Shown here: positions 23,329-34,670 of the stretch, piece after piece
Position numbering within the stretch: the stretch's first letter is position 1
Layout of the letters: every line of letters starts with the position of its first letter
Assembly: GCF_048771995.1 (NCBI RefSeq)
Contig: NC_133024.1
Location: 4,841,001 to 4,905,000, forward strand
Source of the DNA: Taeniopygia guttata
Taxonomy: Eukaryota; Chordata; Aves; Passeriformes; Estrildidae
Reading direction: 5' to 3'
DNA: 64,000 bases
Made by a program: the position numbers and the translations under genes
The notes under the pieces: model-generated
Databases searched by the model: none
What the model was told of the DNA's origin: nothing
Seen by the model: the letters and a program-made list of their open reading frames with translations, nothing else

Positions 23329-26300
23329 GGCTGCTGGTGAGAGTGATTTTCTAACCTACCAGAAAGTGGATTGGAGATTCATTTCCTACCAAACAACACT
23401 GTGATCCTGTGGTCATTTTTGGATACAAATGTACAGGTTGATAATCTTTGAGTCATAGAACCGACACACACATCACAACATCCTGCAGACAGTAATTTAT
23501 TTGAAGGAGAGAAGGAATATATTGTGGAGCAAGGGATGGGGCAGAAGGTGACAGCTGCCTGGCATTCTCAGGCAAGAGTGGGAGCAGGGAAGTTAAAGAA
23601 GAGGCTAAACTCATTTCCTAGCAGTAGCTCAGGGATAGGAGAACTGAATATCCATAAGAGGATGGCTTTGCCAGCCACAGGCTTGTATTGTTAACTCTTC
23701 TGCAGTTGAACACTCTGGTGTTATATGTGGTTGACACAGATGTCAAAGTTATTGGTTAAACCCACTTAACTCCCCTCTCTATTTGAGCCTTTTCTTTGTT
23801 GTACTTCAAGAATTTTTTGCCTTGCTCTGCTTATTCAGCCAGCTTCAGTTGTGGATACATTTTCTCTGTTTCTTGTCACAAATATATCCCTGTTTAAATG
23901 TCAAGATTGACTATTCAGGAGGTTATTAGCCTCAGGAAAAAATTCAGGATAGTATAATAATATGCCATAATCCTGGCACGTTCTCACCATGGCAGTGCAT
24001 GTTTATGCAGATAACAAGAAAAACAGAGATTCTGAAGGGAGGTGAATCCTCAGTCTCCCATGCAAATCTGATGTAAATCTCCAATTGCCTTTTTTACTTT
24101 TTTCTTTCTAATGTGTCATGTTTTTCCTCTGAGGGAGGTGGAAGGATTTTTGAAGAAACACCAAAAATTAAAATACTTGAGCTTTCCTTTCAGAAGAGAA
24201 AAACTCAGAATAGTTGAATAGAAACAAATAAAGAAGAGTAGATTTTCCATTGTAAAGACATTTTAATCCCCCCAAGAGGTCTGATGAGGCAATATTTGTC
24301 CATGTCTGCTCTGGGAGTTTAAGTCAATATTTGATGGAAGTTAGAAAGAGATTCCTGCTATTGATCCACATTTGCTTATTCTGGGTTTTTTTGCAGTTTT
24401 CTCAACACATTTGTTCTTTGTCAGTGTCTGAGATGGGATATGGGATTGCTCAAAGCTCTGATCCATTCCTGGCAGCCCCTCTCACTTTAGCTCAGTTTGC
24501 ATGGCACAGTCAAGAGGTCAAAACAGGGTCCTGCTCTGGGGTAGGGTGGATTAAAATGTGGAGGAAGGCTCTGGATGTGCTCAGCTGAGAGCAGAGCTCA
24601 GTCCACACAGCTCTTGGGTGGAGGGTAAAGTGTTGTACCCACTTCAAAGCACCTGGCTGGACCTGATGGTTGGACTGGGCAATGAATTGCCCATCTGCAT
24701 CCTCTCAGGTCCACAAACCTCATGTCAAGACAATTTATAAACACTTACCAGGAAGGAGTTCAACATTTCTAACGCTCTCATCTATGGATTATTTCTTTTG
24801 GCATCGTTCTCTTCCATCCTGTTGGTGCTTAGAGACTCCAGAATACAAACACAAGTACAACTATAAGAGCTGGAAAAGAAACAGAATTTTGCTGATCCTT
24901 GTGCAGAGGACAGGCTTGAGACATCTGCCTAGAAAATCTTTTGAGGGGAATATCCACTACCTATGCCCCTGTTTAATGCTCTTTGTCTGGAAAAAAACAA
25001 AGTTCTAACTCTTTCTCAAAAAACAAGAAAGCATTCAGCAGTTAGCAGAAAGCCAAAATTAATTTATCTGTGAGGAAATAATATGTCTTATATATATATA
25101 TAACCAGTTTACATACCAGAGTTTGTGTGCTCATTGGACTGTGCTTAGGTGTGAGCTGCAGCTCCTTCCTGTGTTTGCACAGGAATATTTGACTATGGAT
25201 TGACACACATTAAAACACCTTGGAGCTGGTTTATTTCCTCTGACCAGACCAAGATAAAGCTCTATTTCAAGCATCCCCATGCCCTGTGGTAGTGAAATGC
25301 ACAGTTTAATTAACCTGGTGACTTAGAGAAGACCTTAGATTTGGGGATCTTGATACAAAATAGCTCGATCTGGCATGAGTAGGGGCAGATGAGTGTAGCA
25401 CAGAAGTCAGGGAGCTCCTTAGGCTGGGAACAAATACCAGTGTAAGCACATGATGAGTCCCTCTTTCCTCCCTAGCTGCATTCAGTACAACTAAGTGTCA
25501 TCCAAACCCAACCAAGTGCCCTCTTTGGTACAACCACTGTAAATCTTTGATTGATTTAGGCTGTGAGGTTCTGAAATATTTCAGAATACTCAAATGATTG
25601 TTTTGGTGCCTCTCAACATCACCCATATAAAGCAAGACTTGTCCCATTTGAGATTTCAAAGGAGGATGAGTCCTATTGGTAAAGGTACTGGGCTGAAACA
25701 GAAATTAGGGAAAGTATAAACAAAGATGTGTGTGAAGAGAGGTATCTGGGTGTTCAGGTGAAGAGGGTCAGTCAGAGCACCTCATATGAGGATGCACCTT
25801 TGGAGTATGTCCAATTTTTGGTAAGCTATCTGGAACCTCCTTCATTGTTGTCTTAAAGCATGTCTTGAATCTGGCTTCAATGGCTGTTCTTGGGGATAAC
25901 ATTTAGGGTTTGCATATAGGATGATTGACGCTGGGATGTGCTGGGCTAGTAGTGCACACCTGGTCCTACAGCAGTCACACTCAGAGGATTGAGGAAATAC
26001 CTTGCACAGAAAGAATCAGGAGCAGAGGTAGGAAGAGAAAGAAACCCATGCTATATTTGCTGCACCTCAGCCAGATTTTTTAGTTGGTGAGTATCTCAAA
26101 AGCTTAACTTTGTTCAATTTCTTTATAATAAAGAGGATTGCAGCATTTATTTATGCAATAGATTCTCACAACTCACATTACAGAATTATGGGGTGACCTG
26201 TTTGTCAAGATTGTCTCCCCACATGTTGTTTTTCACATTTGGCTTTCCCTTCTCTTCAGCTTTGTGGATAGCTGAGGAAATTCCTACTACAAGTCAATGC

Positions 26301-28890
26301 ATGAGGCGTAATACCCTTCCTGCTACTGTTGTGGGCCTCATATATGCACCACCAACACTTATCCCAGGAAAAAAAATAAGTCTGAGGAAGACACAGAAAG
26401 ATTTTAATGAGGACTATAAAATAGGGGGGACCTCACCATCCCAAAAAGCAAGGGATTACTGTGACCCACTGATCTGTGGTGACACCAACAAGTTGTGAAG
26501 TGCTTTAAAAGATACTCAGTCAACCTCAACACAAAGTCCAAACCTCCAGCCAGGGTAAATGTATGTGACTCCATGTCATGGGAGGCATTGTGAGCTATAA
26601 AGCATCTGGGGTCTAGGCTCAAGTCTCCCAGGAGTGAGAACTGGAAAAAACCTGGGAGAATTTTTATCCATTCATCTTGCTGAGGCAGAATTGCTACTCA
26701 CAGTGTATTTTCTATTGATCTTATTTTAAAAGCAAGGGGTTGTTCCCCACGGTGCTGCTGGGGGATTCTTTACAGCTTGTCTTGTCAAAGCTTTTGAAAC
26801 ACATGAACACAGTAAAGGCAATGACTGGGAAACCAATCAAGCTCCTTATGTGTGGAAACATGAAATTGGACCCACCATGAATGATCCTTTCAGAGACCAA
26901 ATCCCATTGCCTCCCCAGTCCAGGCTGGGTTTGAAACTAGTAATTTTCTTTAATATTTTTTGTGCATGGTCCAGCTGTCCCATGTCTCCTTCTGTTTCTT
27001 CCTGTTACAGCTTGGCATTGAGTGCTCCAAGGTCGAGGCTGCAGAAGGAAAGACAGATTTATTGGTTTTTAAGCATTATAAAGACAAATGTGACCATGAA
27101 CATGGTTCCACTCAGCACTGCTAACCCTTCTGAGTGGATGCAATGGTGACCATGAAAAAGCTCTGCAGTCAGTAAGGAAAGAAGGCTTCTTTTCTTCTCT
27201 GCATGAAAATGTGCACTGCAGATCTATGGCATTCATGCCAAAATCTGTGCCAGGCTGTGTTGCCTTTGGGCAGTAGGGATTTCAGCCTTCAGCCATTGTT
27301 ATTGCTGCTTTAGACACAAGAAGTTGGATCCAGGTTGTATTGGGGTGGAGGACTGGGGACTTGTGGTGGTTCACATTGACTGAAAGGAGATATATGGGGA
27401 TGGCAACCAAAAAAACCCAAGCCCTAAACAAACAAAAACACCCCAAACAAACTACTTCCCTCCTCCTCCCTTCTCCCCACCCCCAGTTGTTGTAGGAGGT
27501 CTGCAAATAAAAGCACGACAGGGAAAAAATGACCATCCTGTGGGTTCATTAATGAATGTAATGGAAAATCAGGGGGATTTGAAAGGACTCTGGGTTTGGC
27601 TCCATCATGTTAATCAACAACTAGTTTTGCCCTCCTGTAGCCTCCTGGACTATAAAACAATGCAAAGGGGTTTCTTCTCATGCACAAATGTCACTTTGTT
27701 CATCAGTCAAAGGGAACTTTCTGTTGTACACAGCACAGCAACGCAAATCTGGAAGGGAGACCAAAATAAGAAATAAAGAACCAGACAGCAAGAATGGGAG
27801 GAGGCGAAATTTATCCCCCTAAAACACCCTGAAGTCTGAGGATGACTTTTCAAAGAGCCACATGAGCTGGCAGTCTTCATTGGGGCTGCTTTACAAAGGT
27901 TAAAATGAAAGTTTTGAAACCATCAGAAGACAAGCCTTAAGTTTGTGCCAAAATAGTGATGGAAAGTTGTGGCATAATTGTTCCTAAAATTCCCTGATTT
28001 TTAATTTTTTTTTTTTTAACAAGTTGGATGGATCATTTGGAAAAACAGACACATTTTTAGATACTTGTCAGCTCTTGAAAGGCATGACACAATTCTTTGC
28101 AATCTGGTTTTCTTTCAAAGGCTTGCATGGGAAATTTATAAACGAAAGCGTTATTCCAGATCAATGATCTTCTGCTGCTCTTGTGAATGTATTACTTTGT
28201 GTGTCCTCTACTCATGTGGATATATGACTACTTTTTTTATGTTGCTTTGGATCCAGTTTCTGCTGAAATTGTGCGAGTGTGCCTGAAAAGTACTTTTGGG
28301 GTAAAAGACCTGGGGATAAAAGCCCTTCCTGCAGGAGCAGCAAACAGTTATGTTGGTGATTGAATGCATAGCACATGGGTACACTCAGTTTTGGGATCTC
28401 CACTCCATCACTAAGTACTGCCCTGTTGATGTGATTCAAAACTGAAGCCTTGGCTGCTGCCAGGGGCCACATCAGGGTCCTGATGAAATCCAAAACTGGG
28501 CAATGAACATTTCTGTAGAAATTTCAAAATTTCTATCTCGTCACCTTTCACAGTCTTGGGTCACCCAGATCCTCTTTGCTGCCCTCACCCTCACCTGCTC
28601 TGTGCTCCATCACCTCTCCAATTCACCTCTGTGCTGGGGGGACACCACCACATGGCGAGCCTGGAGCGTTATGTCCTGTGGGGCTTTCCTGGCACCTTCT
28701 GATGGTTAAATGTTCTCCTTTATTTCTTTTGCTTCCAGCTGAGGGATTATCTGAGTTTCAGGACCTGGTTTTAATGGGGTATGTGAAATAGCCAGGGAGT
28801 AGGTGTTTGTGGCTTGCATGTTTTAGCAATCATACTTGATGATCAAAGCATGAGGAGGCAGGCATGGTGGGATTTATATACAGTAGGGTC
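23329..28890. other. Long unique noncoding stretch
   Basis: No gene is recognised. It contains copy 2 of the local duplication (24194-24285) and a short (TA)n run at 25088-25103. The small open frames have no recognisable domains. Confidence 0.4.
24194..24285 (+). repeat. Copy 2 of a local direct duplication
   Basis: This block ('agagaaaaactcagaatagt' ... 'ttttccattgtaaagacatt' ... 'aagaggtctgatga') aligns with 22199-22292, in the same orientation. Confidence 0.65.
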
Positions 28891-28893
28891 CTT

Positions 28894-28913
28894 GCTCAAT
28901 ATATATATTGAGC
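28894..28913. repeat. Perfect 20-bp palindrome
   Basis: gctcaatatatatattgagc is its own reverse complement with no loop. It lies about 75 bases upstream of the polypyrimidine tract. Confidence 0.95.
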
Positions 28914-28969
28914 CATACAAACTATTGCTACCTTCCAGCTTTATTATACCTTTACTAATTTTGAGTGCT

Positions 28970-29312
<343 letters not shown>

Positions 29313-29878
29313 CACTGGTGGCAAAACATGCAAGGTAAAAGCAAGCCATGTAGAAGAGACAGAGCTCTGTTCCCAAAACCACCCTTTAAAGCAGGTGACA
29401 GTTGTCACCTAGGTGTAAATCAGGGTTTTCCATCACTAGGGCTGCCCAGGTTTGCAGCAGCTCACCATCTTTCCTGTTTCAATGCAATAATGCTCAGGAG
29501 TGGTGCAATACCTCTCCTGTTACAAACGTGAGGATTGAGATGGTGGAATGAACCTTTCTGTCTCTGAAGCTGGCCAGGATGGTTAGATGACTTTTTCTGG
29601 GAAGGATACATTAGGGTTCCTTTCATAGCACTTAAGGCAAGGGTAAATAAATCAATGTCAATTCTTGAGGCTTGGACAGAAAACTTAGTTTAATCTCTAC
29701 CTCTGACTGGAAGTAATGCCTGATTGGAAGAAGCCTTTATGTGCTCCAGGGCTGGACATATCCTTTCACATATCGTAGTACAAGCCGTGGCAAGGGATGC
29801 TTAATCACAACCTAAATAAAACTAAATAATGTCATAATGTAGGGAAGTCTTAAAGCATAGATGTTAAAAATTTGATAG
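29313..29878. other. Unique noncoding sequence
   Basis: Nothing is recognised between the polypyrimidine tract and the LTR nest. Confidence 0.45.
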
Positions 29879-29879
29879 T

Positions 29880-30939
29880 TGTTAAGTGTGGGAATCCAGA
29901 GCTTCCCTCTGGCTGCCCTGGCAGGTCTGGGATCCTGGCAGGGGATCAGGAACCCCCCTGGACAGAGCCCCCAGAGACACTGTCTGTGATCTCTGTCCAT
30001 GGAAAAGAGTTTTCAACCTCACAGGATGAATTACCAGCTCTGAGTGTTTGATATAAGTAATAATTAAGTATGGCACGGGTGCAAAAGTAAAATTCTAGGA
30101 TTCTAGATTAGGGGTCCAAAGAGGACAAGATGGAGGAAATTTGGTGTGTTTTGTCCTTTTCCTCCTTCTTCATGCCCTCCATGTTTCACTGTGGTGTTGG
30201 CATTTTTCTGTTGGTTCAGGCTGGGGACACACTGTCCAACGTAGGTGACAGATATTGGCACGTTATTGTAAATCCAGCACAGGTAGTTTGTGGTATTTAA
30301 TGTTTGTAACATCCCACTGAGGGCAGAGCCCCACACGCTGCCCTGCAGGACAGAGCTGCGGCAGGGCAGCAGAACATGTTAGAGATAAACAGAATAAACA
30401 ACCTTGAAACCAGCACAGACCAATTATGGCTTCTGCTTTGGCTGTGGGGCTGACAGACAGAGACTTTCTACAATCTCGGGATCATCAATACCTCAGATTC
30501 CGACAGTTAAGCATGTACTCTTAGTTTGGTTATGGTAAAAGGGGTTTAAAGGGGTAGTTTTTGGAAGTACAGTACTCTATGTACCATAATACACCTAAGT
30601 AAAGTGCACCACCCCCAAGCGAAACGAGCCAGCCTGGACAGAACTGTAATGGGCCAACCAAGTGCCTTAAACCTTCATGCAAATGAAGGATCCAAAAAGA
30701 GACCAAACCAAATGAACAAAAATAGGATAAAAAGGGGGCTTCTGACCCACTGAACCTGTGCCACTCCACCTGGAACGACGGGGACATCGCTGCTCAGAAG
30801 ACTGAGCACCAGCACTGCAGCATCCTCGACAGGAACACTCCTGCTCAGGCTGTGGGCCCCCTTGCTTTAGGCCTTTCTTTTTATTATAATAAATGCTGAA
30901 ATCACTTTTAGTGCCGGGAGTGTGGTCCTGTTTTTAACA
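29880..30939 (+). mobile_element. Outer solo LTR, split by a nested LTR
   Basis: Removing the inner LTR (29887-30505) and one copy of its 6-bp target duplication leaves a 435-base element. It starts TGTTAAG (29880-29886) and ends TTTTTAACA at 30939, an inverted terminal pair. The right part (30512-30939) has a TATA-like ataaaaa near 30727 and AATAAA at 30888-30893, so it reads as an LTR on the plus strand. Flanks atagt (29875-29879) and ataga (30940-30944) are a possible 5-bp target duplication with one mismatch. The 7-base left piece is short, so the exact left end is an inference. No internal retroviral genes are present. Confidence 0.65.
29887..30505 (+). mobile_element. Inner solo LTR with exact 6-bp target duplication
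   Basis: The 619-base element starts TGTGGGAATC and ends GATTCCGACA; the ends are inverted copies with one mismatch. Exact gttaag direct repeats flank it (29881-29886 and 30506-30511). Six-base duplications fit an ERV2/ERVK-type (beta- or alpharetrovirus-like) integrase. AATAAA lies at 30393-30398. A perfect 10-bp hairpin (30337-30346 with 30361-30370) lies just upstream of it, as in many R regions. A second copy of the same family is at 38086-38703 on the minus strand. No gag, pol or env is present. Confidence 0.88.
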
Positions 30940-30944
30940 ATAGA

Positions 30945-33910
30945 TAACCAAATTCTGGGGCAGATGAGCAGCTGGCTGGGTAGGATCCCATCCATCCAGC
31001 TCTATTGTGCGTATTCTGCAAGACTTCTTTATCTTTCCAAAAACTGCGTAGAAGAGGCAGGTCTAGAGTTCCAAGTGCCTGGCATTTGTGCTGGGAAGAC
31101 AACTTTCTGACTCTGATGGCTGTTCAAATGGAAAAGCACAGCATCTCAATATACTTCAAGCCTTGGGGACTCATTTCATGGCTGGGGTAGAAAGCGCGAG
31201 GTGGATTCTCAGCCCCTACCAGCAAATTTCTTAGCACTTACCCAATTTATTTTTGCTTACCTAAGTATCACTGGTTGGCTCTGAACCAAGAGAAGCAAAG
31301 GATGATAGGGCCAGTTTTAAAAGGGCCAGACATAAAAGGAGCCCTTATCTCCAGCTAGGCTTTATCAGACAAGCAGGCAAGCCTTATCCCAGTGGTGTAA
31401 TCCCCTCTTCTGGAGGCTCTTGAATGCCAGCAAGAACAAAAATGTGCTGGGTAGTTATTGTTGCCTGGGGAAATTTGAAAGATCACCTGAGGGCTTCCCA
31501 CTACGCCCACCCCGGCCCACCATTTCAGCAGATAATCGTTCACTTTGCAGTAGTTCCTTAGGAAAAGCTGAAGCATCTTCTTTATTCACCTGGCTCACTG
31601 TCTGCAGGGAATGGGTGGATTACTCTGCTGGTAGCCTCCTTCAAAAGCTCATTAATGTCATCAGAGAGTTTCTGCTATAATAATAATACTGGTGGTGTTT
31701 CAAGCCTGGCCATATCTGATTCGTAATGTTTTACCTTAGATCAGGTGCTGGAAGTGTTTGATGTGGCGCCAGCCAGGTACCAAAATGTATTCTGCAAATG
31801 GGTGGGCCAGAAACAATAAATCCTACCATGGGATGAGGGTTCTGAATTGAAAACTGTCTTGGGATGATTTATGATGATTAGTCTCTTCACTGATCGTCTG
31901 CTTCATGCCCACTTATGCTTTATGGTAAGCAGTGACATCATTTCCATCAGTATTGGAACTGTGGTGCTCCAATTCATCAGGCACCTTGATGGGAAAGTGG
32001 TGCATTTCTTTGCAAGACAAAGCTGAAGGGAATACCTGAGCTGCAGTAGTAAACAATATAAGTTACTGTGCATAGTTCTTTATGATGTGTATCTAATGCA
32101 AATGCTGATTGCCTCCGGGGTAATAAAACATCACCCTCAGAGGAAATAATAATAATTACCTACCTGTAACAGTGGCCTTAACAATTTCCTGTAGCCTCGT
32201 TACAGCTAATATTTAAGGAACTATATAATATATAATAAATAAAATTAATTTATAAGCCAGATTCTTAACACTTATATAAGACCTTTCTAAATGTTAATCC
32301 ATCAATACTCAACACTTGGAAAGGCTTAATTGAGTGTCAAATAATGAGAATTTTCTTGATACCTCTGAGGATAGCCACAGAGGCCATCATTATTTTTAGC
32401 AAAGAGGCTGGAACTCAAGCACTTGATTCTTACACCACGAGATATCACTGCAGTCACTGGTTTGGTATGTGTAGGTAGGCACATATGCACCTATATTTAA
32501 TATAACCAACACTGAAATGGGTTGAGTGCACCATGATGTGCAGATGTGGGTCTGACATGAAGTAACAGAAGTTTTAGGGAATAGATAATCTCCAGACATG
32601 CATATGTGTTCATACATATGTGAGGTTGGAGATAAACCTTATAATTTTCCAGATCTCACTAGGAATGTAGAAACTGCTCTTTGTAAGCAGGTCTGTAAAA
32701 TTCAGGAGAAAACAGACTTTTCCTTGCATTAGAGGCTTGGAGGCAATGTCAGAGCCATGACTGCAGTGGAAACAAAGAAGCAAACCTGATTTAAGAACAT
32801 AAATAAATGCAGGTGATTGTGTCAAATTAATTTCATGTGCAGTTGTCTTGAAAGCAAACAAGAAGAGGTCAGAGCCATTCTGCTTGTAATGGGTGTTGAG
32901 ATTTCTTAACTAGAGCTCAAATCTCTTTGCTGACTGGTGATTTTAGCCTGTTGCTCATAGGATGGTGCTAGTCAAAATTGTCTCCTCACTCATGCCTGGG
33001 GGAAGAAAGGAAAAAGCAGTGGAGGTCATGGATACTTGGAAGACACAGCCCAACTGTGACTGATCACTTTGCCTTGCTCTGGGTTGCTCTTTTGTGGAGC
33101 AGTAGAGCACTGCTGGAAAAAGGGAGGCTGCATCTAACCAACATGACATTGTCCAAGCTGGTTGAAAACTAGATATAAATGACCCTCATAGCTCTACATT
33201 TTGCTTTTCAGAGCAGGTCTTAAAGAAAAAGACAGGGTTTGGAAGAGCACATTTTATTCTCGTGGTTAACAGGTTAAATAAATAATAAATTCCTGGAGGA
33301 AATGCTTTACTAATTAAGGCCAAAAAGGAAATTACTGGTTTACACTGAAAAGAACTACTCCAAAAAAAAAGCTGGTCTGCTCTACAATCACTCACATGAG
33401 TAAGTACAGCAAAAAACAGTTTAGCCTGGAAGGAGCTAAAATGTGCATAGATAAAATCTTACTTTGAAAGCAGCAACAAAGGACACATAATTTATATCTC
33501 AGTCGGTGACTTGATATGTTTTGCAGAGTTTCTCCAAAATGTATTGTAAATCATAATTAATTTCTACAATGCATGAAATTAAAATTGTAAATTTCAGGAT
33601 TTTTTTTTTTTTTTGAGAGAAAGAAAACTCTATAAGCAGCATTGGGATATCAAAAGAGATTTTGTCAAGAAGGGACTTCTGTTGACTTGGGACCTTCGTA
33701 TCAGGCTGGAGATTGGCAGCTAGATGGACAACAGTTAATAAAAGCATATCTGATAGATATGTGGGTACTTGAGTAAACTGGAGCAGATCAGAAGCTGACT
33801 GCAGTGTCTCAGCATGGTGCTGGTCCTCAAGGAGCAGGGTGCTGGCTGGAGCCTTCCAGTGCTTGTGATGGGAGCATGGCAGCAGCCAGGGATAGTCATG
33901 GAATCCTGTA
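30945..33910. other. Unique noncoding stretch, candidate conserved elements
   Basis: No gene or recognisable repeat. The part at about 31690-32290 is AT-rich and free of CR1. It has words typical of regulatory DNA, such as an octamer ATGCAAAT at 32096-32103 and a taataataattacctacc stretch. A poly-T run lies at 33600-33615. Conservation cannot be judged without alignment. Confidence 0.4.
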
Positions 33911-34395
33911 ACAGAATCACAGAATGGCTTGTGCACGAAGGGATCTACAAGAGCATCTCATTCCAACCTCTCTGCCATGGCTGGGACATCTTCTGCTAGA
34001 CCAGATTGCCCCGAGCCCTGTCCAGCCTGGCCTTGAACACTTCCAGAGATGGGGCAGCCACAGCTTCTCTGGGCAACCTGTGCCAGGGCAACATCACTCT
34101 TGTAGCCAAGAATTTCTTCCCTATATCCCATCTAACCCTGTTTCTGGTAATGAGAAGCCATTCCCCCTTGTCCTGTCCCTCCAGGCCCTTGTCCAAAGTC
34201 CCTCTCCAGCTCTCCTGGAGCCCCTTTAGGCTTTGGCAGGGACTCTAAGGTCTCCCTGGAGCCTTCTCTTCTCCAGGCTGAACAGCCCCATCTCTCTCAG
34301 CCTGTCTGCAGAGCAGAGGTGCTCCAAATGTGGTTTTTGGAACATCTTTGTGGCCTCCTCTGGATTTGCTCCATGTCCCTCTTATGTTGGGGGCC
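33911..34395 (-). repeat. CR1 LINE fragment, about 485 bp
   Basis: Antisense CR1: 'acagaatcacagaatggctt', 'cattccaacctctctgccat', 'gccttgaacacttccagaga', 'ggggcagccacagcttctct', 'tccctccaggcccttgtcca', 'gagccttctcttctccaggc' and 'tggatttgctccatgtccct' up to 'cttatgttgggggcctc'. The 5' truncation joint is the same as in the CR1 at 4.9 kb, which is in opposite orientation. Unlike that copy, it keeps the CR1 3' end. Confidence 0.95.
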
Positions 34396-34670
34396 TCTCT
34401 TTTTCTTTTGCTACTCACCTGGATTCAGCAAGCACTGCTGTTCACAGGGAGCTGAATGCTGGGCTCTGATGTCATATTAGAGCTGCCTGGGGGTGACAGC
34501 TGCTCTTACAGTAACAAAATTCAGCTTAGGGAAAGGAGTTTCACCTGCTTTGTTTGGAAATGCCATCCCAGCAATCACCAGGTAAGAAGCTCTTTGTATC
34601 AGGCAGCTGATATGAAAAACTTGCTAAAATATTTGAGTTTCTTTCAGTTTTGAAATCTCATCTCTAGTAT
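34396..34670 (+). repeat. Copy B of inverted duplicated segment (non-CR1 part)
   Basis: This is the inverted counterpart of 4561-4890. The open frame beginning MLGSDV at 34456 runs through a block about 88% identical to copy A by my hand count. It reaches a CAG|GTAAGA donor-like site (GTAAGA at 34582-34587). Both copies share a TGA immediately before the ATG and an intact LPGGD...FTCFVWKC frame. Similarity continues weakly past the donor ('tctcatctct'). Together with the CR1, the duplicated unit is about 0.7 kb. I do not recognise the source gene or element. Confidence 0.7.
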
